Shown: positions 1-8,470, counted from the stretch's first letter. The stretch: DNA of 64,000 nt from Paraburkholderia guartelaensis (GCF_004353905.1 NZ_SMOD01000025.1:1-64000), one strand, 5' to 3'. Numbers and translations are program-made. Notes: generated by a model from the letters alone, not told the origin.

Positions 1-1
1 G

Positions 2-553
2 CCGCTGCAGTTCAGGACCGACGAATTCGTGCGTCACGGCGTGACGGCGGAATCGCTCGCGGGCCTGAAGCCGGCGTTCAACAAGGAAGGCACGGTGACG
101 GCGGCGAACGCGTCGGGCATCAACGACGGCGCGGCTGCGGTCGTGGTGATGTCGGCGAAGAAGGCCGAGGCGCTGGGCCTGAAGCCGCTCGCACGCATCA
201 AGGCGTACGCCAGCGGCGGCGTGGACCCGAAGGTGATGGGCATGGGCCCGGTGCCGGCGTCGAAGCGTGCGCTGGAGCGCGCGGGCTGGTCGGTAAACGA
301 CCTCGATCTCATGGAGATCAACGAGGCATTTGCTGCGCAGGCGCTGGCCGTGAACAAGCAGATGGGCTGGGACACGTCGAAGATCAACGTGAATGGCGGG
401 GCGATTGCGATCGGTCACCCGATCGGCGCGTCGGGCTGCCGGATTCTCGTGACGCTGCTGCACGAAATGCAGCGGCGCGACGCGAAGCGCGGTCTTGCCT
501 CGCTGTGCATCGGCGGCGGCATGGGCGTGGCGCTCGCGCTCGAACGCGCTTGA
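2..553 (+). CDS. phaA: Acetyl-CoA acetyltransferase PhaA, 3' end only
   Basis: This is the C-terminal part of a biosynthetic thiolase that condenses two acetyl-CoA to acetoacetyl-CoA, the first step of polyhydroxybutyrate synthesis in the cytoplasm. The frame is open from the first bases of the window, so the gene begins upstream; the half with the acyl-accepting cysteine is missing. What remains has the thiolase C-terminal domain: NEAFAAQ, the GHPIGASG block with the catalytic histidine, and the CIGGGMG block with the second catalytic cysteine near the end. The phaB gene follows 108 bp downstream on the same strand. A phaC synthase is expected upstream, outside the window. A paralogous thiolase, bktB, lies at 5260. 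The identity is supported mainly by the PhaB and PhaR neighbours. Confidence 0.93.
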   Translation, partial: PLQFRTDEFVRHGVTAESLAGLKPAFNKEGTVTAANASGINDGAAAVVVMSAKKAEALGLKPLARIKAYASGGVDPKVMGMGPVPASKRALERAGWSVNDLDLMEINEAFAAQALAVNKQMGWDTSKINVNGGAIAIGHPIGASGCRILVTLLHEMQRRDAKRGLASLCIGGGMGVALALERA

Positions 554-661
554 TGTCACTGCCGCAGCGGACCGCTACCGGTCCGCTCCGGCGCTCGTGA
601 CCAGCGGGGCGACCAATAACCGCGAACGGCGCAGCCGGAAAACGATAATGGAGTGTGGTTT

Positions 662-1402
662 ATGTCAGAGCGTATTGCGTATGTAACGGGCGGGATGGGC
701 GGCATCGGAACTGGCATTTGCCAGCGCCTTGCCAAGCAGGGTTTCACGGTGGTCGCAGGCTGCGGCCCGCATTCGCCGCGCCGCGTGAAGTGGCTGGAAG
801 ATCAGAAGGCGCTCGGTTTCGACTTCGTGGCCTCGGAAGGCAACGTGGGCGACTGGGATTCGACGCGCCAGGCGTTCGACAAGGTCAAGGCCGAGGTCGG
901 TGAAATCGACGTGCTCGTGAACAACGCTGGCATTACGCGCGACGTCGTTTTCCGCAAGATGACGCGCGAAGACTGGACGGCTGTGATCGACACCAATCTC
1001 ACGAGCCTCTTCAACGTCACGAAGCAGGTGATCGACGGCATGGTCGAGCGCGGCTGGGGCCGCATCATCAATATCTCGTCGGTGAACGGCCAGAAGGGCC
1101 AGTTCGGACAGACCAACTATTCCACGGCCAAGGCCGGCATTCATGGCTTCACCATGGCGCTGGCCCAGGAAGTGGCGACCAAGGGCGTGACGGTCAATAC
1201 CGTTTCGCCGGGCTATATCGGCACGGACATGGTGAAGTCGATCCGTCCCGACGTGCTGGAAAAGATCGTCGCGACGATTCCCGTGCGCCGTCTCGGCGCG
1301 CCCGAGGAAATCGCGTCGATCGTGGCGTGGCTCGCGTCCGACGAGTCAGGCTTTGCAACCGGTGCTGACTTCTCGCTGAATGGCGGGTTGCACATGGGCT
1401 GA
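662..1402 (+). CDS. phaB: Acetoacetyl-CoA reductase PhaB
   Basis: NADPH-dependent short-chain dehydrogenase that reduces acetoacetyl-CoA to (R)-3-hydroxybutyryl-CoA, the monomer polymerised by PhaC. The 246-residue product has the usual PhaB length. It shows the N-terminal dinucleotide-binding glycines (VTGGMGGIG), the NNAG motif near residue 87, and the catalytic triad Ser140, Tyr153 and Lys157 in the S-x12-Y-x3-K arrangement. I chose the ATG at 662 because a GGAG at 650-653 sits 8 bases ahead of it; an in-frame GTG at 653 overlaps that ribosome site and would add three residues. It lies between phaA and phaR, the standard PHB gene order in this group. Confidence 0.96.
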   Translation: MSERIAYVTGGMGGIGTGICQRLAKQGFTVVAGCGPHSPRRVKWLEDQKALGFDFVASEGNVGDWDSTRQAFDKVKAEVGEIDVLVNNAGITRDVVFRKMTREDWTAVIDTNLTSLFNVTKQVIDGMVERGWGRIINISSVNGQKGQFGQTNYSTAKAGIHGFTMALAQEVATKGVTVNTVSPGYIGTDMVKSIRPDVLEKIVATIPVRRLGAPEEIASIVAWLASDESGFATGADFSLNGGLHMG

Positions 1403-1497
1403 TCTCAGCGCAGCGCGCCTGCAGGGGACGCGCGAAGCTGGGATCGAGGACGGCAGCGGGCCTGTTTGCTCACCGGGGCAGGCCGTTTCCGGGTAGA

Positions 1498-1531
1498 CCA
1501 ACGCGCGACGGCAGCGGCCGCCGCGCGTTGG
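1498..1531. terminator. Hairpin between phaB and phaR
   Basis: Ten perfectly complementary base pairs, CCAACGCGCG at 1498-1507 and CGCGCGTTGG at 1522-1531, enclose a 14-base loop. A weaker GGCCTG/CAGGCC hairpin precedes it at 1459-1484. There is no T-run, so this may end phaAB transcripts only weakly. Alternatively it may act as an attenuator or binding site: it lies 18 bases ahead of the phaR start and would fall in the phaR leader. Confidence 0.45.
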
Positions 1532-1549
1532 CGCTAACAAGGGCGACAC

Positions 1550-2155
1550 ATGACGACTACAAAGAAAACCGCCGAACGTCTCATCAAGAAATATCCGAAT
1601 CGTCGGCTGTACGACACGGAGACGAGCACGTACATCACGTTGACGGACGTGAAGCAACTCGTGCTGGAGCAGGAGGAGTTCAAGGTCATCGACGCGAAGA
1701 CCAACGAGGATCTGACGCGCAGCATCCTGCTGCAGATCATTCTCGAAGAGGAAAGCGGCGGTCTGCCGATGTTCTCGTCGTCGATGCTGTCGCAGATCAT
1801 CCGTTTCTATGGTCATGCGATGCAGGGCATGATGGGCACCTACCTGGAAAAGAACATCCAGGCGTTCATCGACATCCAGAACAAGCTCGCGGACCAGTCG
1901 AAGAGCCTCTACGAAGGCAACGCGATGAACCCCGAGGTCTGGTCGCAGTTCATGAACATGCAGGCGCCGATGATGCAAGGCATGATGACGAGCTACATCG
2001 AGCAGTCGAAGAACATGTTCGTGCAGATGCAGGAGCAGATGCAGAACCAGGCGAAGAACATGTTCAGCAGCTTCCCGTTCAAGCCCGTGACGCCGGGCGG
2101 CGCAGCGGCGCCGGCGCAGGGCGCGCCCGAGGGCGGCGAGGAAGAGAAGAAGTAA
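1550..2155 (+). CDS. phaR: Polyhydroxyalkanoate synthesis repressor PhaR
   Basis: Transcriptional repressor of the PHA granule genes. In this family the protein binds both DNA upstream of phaP/phaR and nascent PHB granules, which titrate it away. The 201-residue protein begins with the conserved PHB/PHA accumulation regulator DNA-binding region (KKYPNRRLYDTETSTYIT, about residues 13-30). Two PHB-accumulation regulatory segments follow at roughly 75-160, rich in Met and Gln (for example MQGMMGTYLEKNIQAF). The C-terminal 25 residues are a low-complexity Ala/Pro/Glu tail. The ATG at 1550 follows AAGGGCG at 1539-1545. It is the last gene of the phaA-phaB-phaR run; phaP is not in the window. Confidence 0.95.
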   Translation: MTTTKKTAERLIKKYPNRRLYDTETSTYITLTDVKQLVLEQEEFKVIDAKTNEDLTRSILLQIILEEESGGLPMFSSSMLSQIIRFYGHAMQGMMGTYLEKNIQAFIDIQNKLADQSKSLYEGNAMNPEVWSQFMNMQAPMMQGMMTSYIEQSKNMFVQMQEQMQNQAKNMFSSFPFKPVTPGGAAAPAQGAPEGGEEEKK

Positions 2156-2311
2156 GCGGCGCGGCGCACTCGGCGGGTGGCGCGCGCTGCGGCAAATCGC
2201 GGTGCGCTGTCGCTTTCCCGGCGCGCCGTGGCGGCGCGTTGCCGCGCGAGCGTTGTGTTTCGCTTTGCGAGGCGGCTGGCGCGGGCGCAATGCCGCCGCC
2301 CTCATTTTCCC

Positions 2312-2611
2312 TCAAACGCTTTGCAGGTCCCGCAAGGCTTCAGGGTGCGCCACGGCCACCCGCAAGAGGGTTTGCGCGGCGCCGGTCGGCTTGCGGCGGC
2401 CTTGCTCCCAGTCCTGTAGCGTGCGCGTGGAAACGCCCAGCAATGCCGCGAACGCGCTTTGCGATAGGCCGGCCCCAGCACGTGCGAGCGCGGCGGCGGT
2501 GGGCTTGTGGCCGGTGACGCGCAACGCGCCACTCGAAACGCGGCGGCACGCTTTCAACTCGCGCAGCGGCTTTAGCAGTTCGGCCTGAAGCGGCTCTATT
2601 TTCTCGTTCAT
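2312..2611 (-). CDS. HigA/NadS-type helix-turn-helix protein, orphan
   Basis: A 99-residue XRE-like DNA-binding protein resembling antitoxins of HigBA/RelE-type modules. The helix-turn-helix is clear at about residues 48-75 (GLSQSAFAALLGVSTRTLQD, then WEQGRRKPTG). The first 45 residues (EPLQAELLKPLRELKA) are the sort of N-terminal arm that NadS/HigA proteins carry. The ATG at 2611 is the best start; the frame stays open upstream to about 2896, but that stretch has no recognisable content. No toxin gene is visible: a 60-codon frame at 2608-2790 ends in an ATGA overlap with this start but does not look like RelE or HigB. An imperfect palindrome at 2715-2730 (GAACAAAGTTTGATTC) upstream could be its own operator. 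It may instead be a free-standing regulator. Confidence 0.8.
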   Translation of the reverse strand: MNEKIEPLQAELLKPLRELKACRRVSSGALRVTGHKPTAAALARAGAGLSQSAFAALLGVSTRTLQDWEQGRRKPTGAAQTLLRVAVAHPEALRDLQSV

Positions 2612-2874
2612 GTTTTCGCTCTCTCCGCGCAACCGGTTGAGGTTGCGTTTGACCGTGCGCCGGACGCACGCGGCGAAATTATCCGGATGCGCAGATCGCA
2701 AGCGAGCGATAGCTGAACAAAGTTTGATTCTGTCCATATTCCATCCGACCCCGGCGCTACGAGGCGCGCACTCACCATGCTGCGCCGCACGATACGCCAA
2801 ACGGGTAAAATGGCGGATTGGCTTGACCCCGCGCGGCGCTACCTTCGCTCTGCGCCCCACATCCGGACGTACAC

Positions 2875-4266
2875 GTGAAAAACCCTGTTGAATCAACCAC
2901 CTCCCGCAATCCTGCTCCGCGCGTCGGGATGGTTTCCCTCGGCTGCCCGAAGGCGCTTGTCGACTCCGAGCAGATCATTACCCAGCTGCGTGCCGAGGGC
3001 TACGAAATCTCGGGGTCTTACGACGGTGCGGATCTCGTGGTCGTCAATACCTGCGGCTTCATCGACGAAGCCGTGCAGGAAAGTCTCGACGCCATCGGCG
3101 AAGCGCTTTCCGAGAACGGCAAGGTGATCGTCACCGGGTGTCTGGGCAAGAAGGCGAGCGCGAGCGGCTCGAACCTGATCGAGGAAGTGCATCCGAAAGT
3201 GCTCGCCGTGACGGGCCCGCACGCCGTGGGCGAGGTCATGCAGGCCGTGCACAGCCACCTGCCCAAGCCGCACGATCCGTTCGTCGACCTCGTGCCGGCG
3301 GCGGGCATCAAGCTCACGCCGCGCCATTACGCGTACCTGAAGATCTCCGAAGGCTGCAATCACCGCTGCACGTTCTGCATCATCCCGTCGATGCGCGGCG
3401 ACCTCGTGTCGCGCCCCGTCGCCGAGGTCATGCTCGAAGCAGAAAACCTCTTCAAGTCCGGCGTGAAGGAACTGCTCGTCATTTCGCAGGACACGAGCGC
3501 CTACGGCGTGGACGTGAAGTACCGCACCGGCTTCTGGAACGGCAAGCCGATCAAGACGCGCATGACCGACCTCGTCGCCGCACTGGGCGAGCTGGCCGCG
3601 CAATATGGCGCCTGGGTGCGCCTGCACTACGTCTACCCGTATCCGAGCGTGGACGAAGTCATTCCGATGATGGCCGAAGGTCCGTTCAAGGGCCACGTGC
3701 TGCCGTATCTCGATGTGCCGTTCCAGCACGCGCATCCTGAAGTGCTCAAGCGCATGAAGCGTCCGGCGAACGCGGAGAAGGTCATGGAGCGCGTGAAGGC
3801 ATGGCGCGAAATGTGCCCGGATCTCACGATCCGCAGCACGTTCATCGCCGGCTTCCCCGGCGAGACCGAAGAGCAGTTCGAAACGCTGCTCGACTTCATC
3901 CGCGAGGCCGAACTGGACCGCGTGGGCTGCTTCGCCTATTCGCCGGTCGAAGGCGCAACGGCGAACGAGCTCGACGGCGCGCTGCCCGACGAAGTGCGCG
4001 AGGAACGCCGCGCGCGCTTCATGGAAGTGGCGGAGCAGGTCTCGGCCAAGCGCATCCAGCGCAAGGTGGGCAAGACCCTCAAGGTGCTGATCGACGAGAT
4101 CAACGTCGATGGCGGCATTGGCCGCACCGCGGCGGATGCGCCCGAGATCGACGGCGTGGTGTATGTCGCGCCTGCGACCAAGGCGTCGAAGCGCTACAAG
4201 GTCGGCGATTTCGTTTCGGTGAAGATCACCGGCGCGGATGGCCACGATCTGTGGGGCGAGGTCTGA
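2875..4266 (+). CDS. rimO: Ribosomal protein S12 methylthiotransferase RimO
   Basis: Radical-SAM enzyme that adds a methylthio group to the conserved aspartate of ribosomal protein S12 (Asp88 in E. coli numbering). The 463-residue product has the full family layout. An N-terminal UPF0004 domain holds three cysteines for the auxiliary iron-sulfur cluster (Cys24, Cys60, Cys89). The radical-SAM core contains the CxxxCxxC motif at Cys161, Cys165 and Cys168 (GCNHRCTFC). A C-terminal TRAM domain ends at GHDLWGEV. The GTG at 2875 is the natural start, because the conserved part (PRVGMVSLGCPKALVDSEQI) begins about 15 codons later. The next gene starts 5 bp after the stop, so the two are probably cotranscribed. 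Confidence 0.96.
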   Translation: MKNPVESTTSRNPAPRVGMVSLGCPKALVDSEQIITQLRAEGYEISGSYDGADLVVVNTCGFIDEAVQESLDAIGEALSENGKVIVTGCLGKKASASGSNLIEEVHPKVLAVTGPHAVGEVMQAVHSHLPKPHDPFVDLVPAAGIKLTPRHYAYLKISEGCNHRCTFCIIPSMRGDLVSRPVAEVMLEAENLFKSGVKELLVISQDTSAYGVDVKYRTGFWNGKPIKTRMTDLVAALGELAAQYGAWVRLHYVYPYPSVDEVIPMMAEGPFKGHVLPYLDVPFQHAHPEVLKRMKRPANAEKVMERVKAWREMCPDLTIRSTFIAGFPGETEEQFETLLDFIREAELDRVGCFAYSPVEGATANELDGALPDEVREERRARFMEVAEQVSAKRIQRKVGKTLKVLIDEINVDGGIGRTAADAPEIDGVVYVAPATKASKRYKVGDFVSVKITGADGHDLWGEV

Positions 4267-4271
4267 GCGGC

Positions 4272-5222
4272 ATGACGAGCGTCGCCCCGCAAGTCCTCGC
4301 TTATGGCGAGGCCATGGTCGAGTTCAACCAGGCGTCGAAAGACCGTCCGGAGTATTTGCAGGGCTTTGGCGGCGACACCTCGAACTTCGCTATCGCAGCG
4401 GCTCGCCAGGGCGCACGCACGGGCTTCGTCTCGGCCGTCGGCGACGATCATTTCGGACGCCTCCTGATCGACCTGTGGACGCGCGAAGGCGTCGACACCT
4501 CGACGGTGCGTGTGGACGCTTCGGCGCCCACGGGCGTCTACTTCGTCTCGCATGGCCCGAGCGGCCACGCCTTCGACTATCTGCGCAAGGGCTCGGCCGC
4601 CAGCCGGTACACGCCGCGCGATCTGCCGCTCGACATCATCGCGGCTGCGCGCGTGCTGCATCTTTCCGGCATCAGCGTGGCGATCAGCGATAGCGCCTGC
4701 GACGCGGCACTCGCCGCCCTCGAGCATGCGCGCGCCAACGGCGTGCGCGTGAGCTTCGACACCAACTTGCGCCTGAAACTGTGGCCGCTCGCGCGTGCAC
4801 GCGCCGTGATGAACGAGGTGCTGCGCTTGACCGATATCTGCCTGCCCAGCTGGGACGACGTGGCGGTGCTCACGAGTCTCGAAGACCGCGATGCGATCGT
4901 CGACTACCTGCTCGCGCGCGGCGCCCGCGTCGTCGCGTTGAAGCTTGGCAAGGACGGCGCCTATGTGGCGACGCCCGACGAACGGCGCGTCGTGCCGGGC
5001 CACGTGGTCGCGGCTGTGGATGCCACGGGCGCGGGCGACTGTTTCGGCGGCGCATTCGTCGCGCGGCTCGCGGCCGGCGACGATCCGTTCGCGGCCGCGC
5101 GCTATGCGAACGCGGCCGCCGCGCTTTCGACACTCGGTTTTGGCGCGGTTGCGCCGATCCCATATCGCGAGGATGTCGAGCGTTTGCTGGCAAATCAGCC
5201 TGCAAACGCAGCACACGAATAA
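4272..5222 (+). CDS. PfkB-family sugar kinase, likely 2-keto-3-deoxygluconate kinase
   Basis: A 316-residue ribokinase/PfkB-family kinase that phosphorylates a sugar or sugar acid with ATP. The N-terminal substrate region has the GGDTSNFA signature (residues 33-40). The C-terminal signature ATGAGDCFGG (251-260) carries the catalytic base Asp256 and the anion hole. The opening (LAYGEAMVEFNQ) and the GGDTSN motif are typical of 2-dehydro-3-deoxygluconokinases (KdgK), the Entner-Doudoroff-linked kinase, so that is the best guess. Substrate cannot be fixed from sequence: fructokinase or another hexose kinase remains possible. It begins 5 bp after rimO and ends 37 bp before bktB, so it sits in a probable three-gene transcript of unrelated functions. 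Confidence 0.85.
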   Translation: MTSVAPQVLAYGEAMVEFNQASKDRPEYLQGFGGDTSNFAIAAARQGARTGFVSAVGDDHFGRLLIDLWTREGVDTSTVRVDASAPTGVYFVSHGPSGHAFDYLRKGSAASRYTPRDLPLDIIAAARVLHLSGISVAISDSACDAALAALEHARANGVRVSFDTNLRLKLWPLARARAVMNEVLRLTDICLPSWDDVAVLTSLEDRDAIVDYLLARGARVVALKLGKDGAYVATPDERRVVPGHVVAAVDATGAGDCFGGAFVARLAAGDDPFAAARYANAAAALSTLGFGAVAPIPYREDVERLLANQPANAAHE

Positions 5223-5259
5223 CAAGATTCATCCATCCAGGAAGACGAGGAGCAAGACT

Positions 5260-6444
5260 ATGGAACGCGAAGTAGTGGTGGCAAGTGGCGTGCGCACGGC
5301 AGTCGGCGACTTCGGCGGCAGCCTGAAGGACTTCTCGCCGACGGATCTCGGCGCGCGCGTGGTGCGCGAAGTGCTCTCGCGCGCGAACGTCGAAGGCGAC
5401 GCGGTGGGTCACGTGGTGTTCGGCAACGTCGTGCACACGGAGCCGAAGGACATGTATCTTGCGCGCGTGGCCGCGATCAACGGCGGCGTTGCCCAGCACG
5501 CGCCGGCACTGACCGTGAACCGTCTGTGCGGCTCGGGCCTGCAGGCGATCGTTTCGGCGGCGCAAACCATTCTGCTCGGCGACGCCGACATCGCGATCGG
5601 TGGCGGCGCGGAAAACATGAGCCGCGCGCCGTACTCGATGCCGGCCGCGCGTTTCGGCCAGCGCATGGGCGACACGCAGCTCGTCGACATGATGATCGGC
5701 GCGCTGCACGACCCGTTCCAGACGATCCACATGGGCGTGACGGCGGAAAACGTCGCGAAGAAGTTCGGCATCACGCGCGAGGCGCAGGACGCGCTCGCGC
5801 TCGAATCGCATCGCCGCGCCGAGCGTGCGATTGCCGAAGGCCGCTTCAAGGATCAGATCCTGCCCATCTCGATCAAGTCGAAGAAGGGCGAAGTGCTGTT
5901 CGAAGCCGACGAGCACGTGCGCCACGGCGCGACGCTCGAGGACTTCTCCAAGCTCAAGCCGGTGTTCGCGAAGGAGAACGGCACGGTCACGGCGGGCAAC
6001 GCGTCGGGCATCAACGACGCGGCCGCCGCGGTGCTGCTGATGAGCGCGGACGCTGCCCGCGCGCGCGGCGTGAAGCCGCTCGCGCGCCTCGTCTCGTACG
6101 CGCATGCGGGCGTCGATCCGGCGTACATGGGCATCGGCCCTGTGCCGGCCACGCAGAAGGCGCTCGAGCGCGCGGGTCTAAAGGTCAGCGACCTCGACGT
6201 GATCGAAGCCAACGAAGCCTTCGCGGCGCAGGCCTGCGCGGTGTCGCAGGAGCTCGGGCTCGATCCGGCCAAGGTCAATCCGAACGGCTCGGGCATCTCG
6301 CTCGGCCATCCGATCGGCGCGACCGGTGCGCTGATCACCGTGAAAGCGCTTTATGAACTGCAGCGTGTCGGCGGGCGCTACGCGCTCGTGACGATGTGCA
6401 TCGGCGGCGGCCAGGGTATTGCGGCCATCTTCGAACGGATTTGA
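5260..6444 (+). CDS. bktB: Beta-ketothiolase BktB
   Basis: Thiolase of 394 residues, the exact length of the Cupriavidus necator BktB family. These enzymes condense acetyl-CoA with acetyl-CoA or propionyl-CoA and supply C4 and C5 monomers for PHA; they also act in degradation. The catalytic residues are all present: nucleophile Cys90 (VNRLCGSGLQ), the histidine of GHPIGATG near 350, and the cysteine of MCIGGGQG near 380. A strong ribosome site GAGGAG (5246-5251) precedes the ATG by 8 bases. It is a full-length paralogue of the partial phaA at the window edge. Its position behind rimO and a sugar kinase rather than beside phaC is unusual but not unique. Confidence 0.92.
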   Translation: MEREVVVASGVRTAVGDFGGSLKDFSPTDLGARVVREVLSRANVEGDAVGHVVFGNVVHTEPKDMYLARVAAINGGVAQHAPALTVNRLCGSGLQAIVSAAQTILLGDADIAIGGGAENMSRAPYSMPAARFGQRMGDTQLVDMMIGALHDPFQTIHMGVTAENVAKKFGITREAQDALALESHRRAERAIAEGRFKDQILPISIKSKKGEVLFEADEHVRHGATLEDFSKLKPVFAKENGTVTAGNASGINDAAAAVLLMSADAARARGVKPLARLVSYAHAGVDPAYMGIGPVPATQKALERAGLKVSDLDVIEANEAFAAQACAVSQELGLDPAKVNPNGSGISLGHPIGATGALITVKALYELQRVGGRYALVTMCIGGGQGIAAIFERI

Positions 6445-6503
6445 CGCCGGCTCGTGACGCGCGGCTCGCGCAAGGCCGCTGTGCAAGTGAAGGAAGGATG
6501 CAG

Positions 6504-7109
6504 ATGGAAGTATTGACGCAAGCACAGCGGCCGCCGCGCGCGGCCGCCCGACAGGGCAACGCCAGCAAGGCGCGCGGCTGGATCGTGGCCGCGGCAGCTG
6601 CGGCCATGGTCCTCGCGCTGCCGCTCGCGGCGCACGCGCAGGACGCAGGCACGCAGCCGCCGCTCAAATCCACGCTCAAGCCGAACCCCGAGTTCGCGAA
6701 GCTGCCGCAATACGTCGGCACGCTCGGCAAGCGCCAGATTGTCATGCGTCTCGGCGCGAAGGCCGGCGACGACGACCCGACCGGCGTGCATGGCGAATAC
6801 CAGTTCACGGACACTGGCGAAGTGATCCTGATCGCCGGCGACCGCGCCGACGCCACGCTCGAAGCCGAGGACTCGAACGACGGCACGCATATCACCGGCA
6901 ACTGGGTGGGCACGTTCGCCGAGGACGGCTCGCTTTCGGGCGACCGCATGGACCCGGACGATTCCCATCCGGTGCCGTTCGATCTGAAGCCGCTCGCGGC
7001 GGGCGCTGCTGCTCCGGCCGTGTCGACCGGCGCGGCGAGCGCGCCCGCGTCGACGCCGAACGGCGCGCATGTCGTGAACGGCGTGAGCAATCTCATCATC
7101 GGGCAATAA
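6504..7109 (+). CDS. Secreted hypothetical protein
   Basis: A 201-residue protein of unknown function. It has a Sec-type signal peptide with a long basic n-region, then a hydrophobic core (about WIVAAAAAAMVLALPLAAHA, ending near residue 45) and a likely cleavage after AHA. The mature part resembles a small beta-rich domain (KRQIVMRLGAK, GVHGEYQF, GNWVGTFAEDGSLSGDRMD) followed by an Ala/Ser/Pro-rich tail. The HGEYQF and WVGTFAEDGSLSG pattern is reminiscent of secreted proteins that describe cell-surface turnover, but I recognise no named family. The ATG at 6504 has GGAAGG at 6492-6497 at the right distance; the ATG at 6498 directly abuts that site and is less likely. Confidence 0.7.
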   Translation: MEVLTQAQRPPRAAARQGNASKARGWIVAAAAAAMVLALPLAAHAQDAGTQPPLKSTLKPNPEFAKLPQYVGTLGKRQIVMRLGAKAGDDDPTGVHGEYQFTDTGEVILIAGDRADATLEAEDSNDGTHITGNWVGTFAEDGSLSGDRMDPDDSHPVPFDLKPLAAGAAAPAVSTGAASAPASTPNGAHVVNGVSNLIIGQ

Positions 7110-7210
7110 GCGCCGCTGCGGGTGTTACTCTTCGGTATGCGGCGTTGCGCGCGCCCCTGCGCAAGCCGCGCGCCGCAACGGCATCGCGCCTCAACCGAAT
7201 ACGCTCCGAC

Positions 7211-8416
7211 ATGACCAAATCCGACTCCAGCCGCGCATTGCAGACGCGCATCGTTCACCCGCAAGACGACCTCACGCCCGGCTTCGAGTCGTTCGCCGCG
7301 CCAGTCACGCGGGCGTCGACCGTGGTGTTTCCCGACCTCGCTTCGGTTCGCGCGCTCGACTGGCGCAACGACGCGCAATGGCGCTACGGCCTGCACGCCA
7401 CGCCCACCTCGGCCATGCTGCAAAAGCGCATCGCCGAGATCGAAGGCGGCCAGCATGCGCTGCTGCAACCCTCGGGCCTCTCGGCCATCTCGAACGTCTA
7501 CTTCGGACTGCTGAAGTCGGGCGACGACGTGCTGATCCCCGATAACGTCTATTCGCCGAACCGCGACCACGGCGACTGGCTCGCGCGAGATTTCGGCCTC
7601 ACGGTGCGCTATTACGATCCGATGATCGGCGCGGGCATCGCCGATCTGATCCAGCCGAACACGAAACTGATCTGGCTGGAAGCGCCCGGCTCGGTGACGA
7701 TGGAAGTGCCCGACGTGCGTGCGATCACGGCGGCGGCGCGCGCGCGCAACGTCGTGACGGCGATCGACAATACGTGGTCGGCGGGCCTCGCCTTCAAGCC
7801 GTTCGAGCACGGCATCGACATCTCGGTGCAGGCGCTCACGAAGTATCAGTCGGGCGGCAGCGACGTGCTGATGGGCGCGACCATCACCGCGGACCGCGAT
7901 CTCTATCTCAAGCTCAAGGCCGCGCGCATGCGGCTTGGCATTGGTGTGTCGGTCGACGACTGCTCGCTCGTGCTGCGCGCACTGCCGAGCATGAAGGCGC
8001 GCTTCGAGGCGCACGATCGCACCGCGCTCGGACTCGCGAGCTGGCTCAAGACGCGCCCCGAAATCGCGGCGATGCTGCATCCGGCGTTCGAAGACTGCCC
8101 GGGCCACGAGTTCTACAAGCGCGACTTCACGGGCGCGGGCGGACTCTTTTCCGTGGTGTTCGACGAGCGCTACAGCGCGGCGCAGATCGACACGTTCTGC
8201 GAGTCGCTCGAACTCTTCGCGCTGGGCTGGAGCTGGGGCGGGGCGCATAGCCTCGCGATGCCGTACGACGTCGGTTCGATGCGCACGGCTGCGAGCTGGC
8301 CGCATCGCGGCACGCTGGTGCGTTTCTACATCGGCCTCGAAGACGAAGCCGATCTGCGCGCCGATATCGAGCGCTCGCTCGCAAGGCTTGCGGAAAAAAC
8401 AAGCACCCCTGAATAA
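7211..8416 (+). CDS. metC: Cystathionine beta-lyase MetC
   Basis: PLP-dependent lyase that cleaves cystathionine to homocysteine, pyruvate and ammonia in methionine synthesis; it acts in the cytoplasm. The 401-residue product has the Cys/Met-metabolism PLP enzyme fold. The pyridoxal-binding lysine is Lys211 in the motif SVQALTKYQSGGSDVLMG. The substrate and PLP-phosphate region QPSGLSAISNVYFG lies near residue 86. The sequence around YSPNRDHGDW (114-123) and the SWGGAHSLAMPY block near the C-terminus match the bacterial MetC subgroup rather than cystathionine gamma-synthases. The open frame extends to 7145, but family alignment favours the ATG at 7211. It converges on serB through a strong hairpin. 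Confidence 0.9.
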   Translation: MTKSDSSRALQTRIVHPQDDLTPGFESFAAPVTRASTVVFPDLASVRALDWRNDAQWRYGLHATPTSAMLQKRIAEIEGGQHALLQPSGLSAISNVYFGLLKSGDDVLIPDNVYSPNRDHGDWLARDFGLTVRYYDPMIGAGIADLIQPNTKLIWLEAPGSVTMEVPDVRAITAAARARNVVTAIDNTWSAGLAFKPFEHGIDISVQALTKYQSGGSDVLMGATITADRDLYLKLKAARMRLGIGVSVDDCSLVLRALPSMKARFEAHDRTALGLASWLKTRPEIAAMLHPAFEDCPGHEFYKRDFTGAGGLFSVVFDERYSAAQIDTFCESLELFALGWSWGGAHSLAMPYDVGSMRTAASWPHRGTLVRFYIGLEDEADLRADIERSLARLAEKTSTPE

Positions 8417-8430
8417 CCGGCGCAATACAA

Positions 8431-8470
8431 CAACGGCCGCTCGCGTCCACCAGGACACGAGCGGCCGTTG
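8431..8470. terminator. Bidirectional terminator-like hairpin between metC and serB
   Basis: An 18-base arm (8431-8448) pairs with 8453-8470 with one mismatch around a four-base loop; the core is CGGCCGCTCG. It lies between two converging genes, 14 bp after metC and 27 bp before the serB stop, so it can serve both strands. No long T-run follows. Confidence 0.75.

Noticed and set aside
2608..2790. Small frame ahead of the HigA-like gene as a toxin
   Set aside because: The ATGA overlap is suggestive, but the 60 residues show none of the RelE/HigB pattern and the composition resembles shadow frames.
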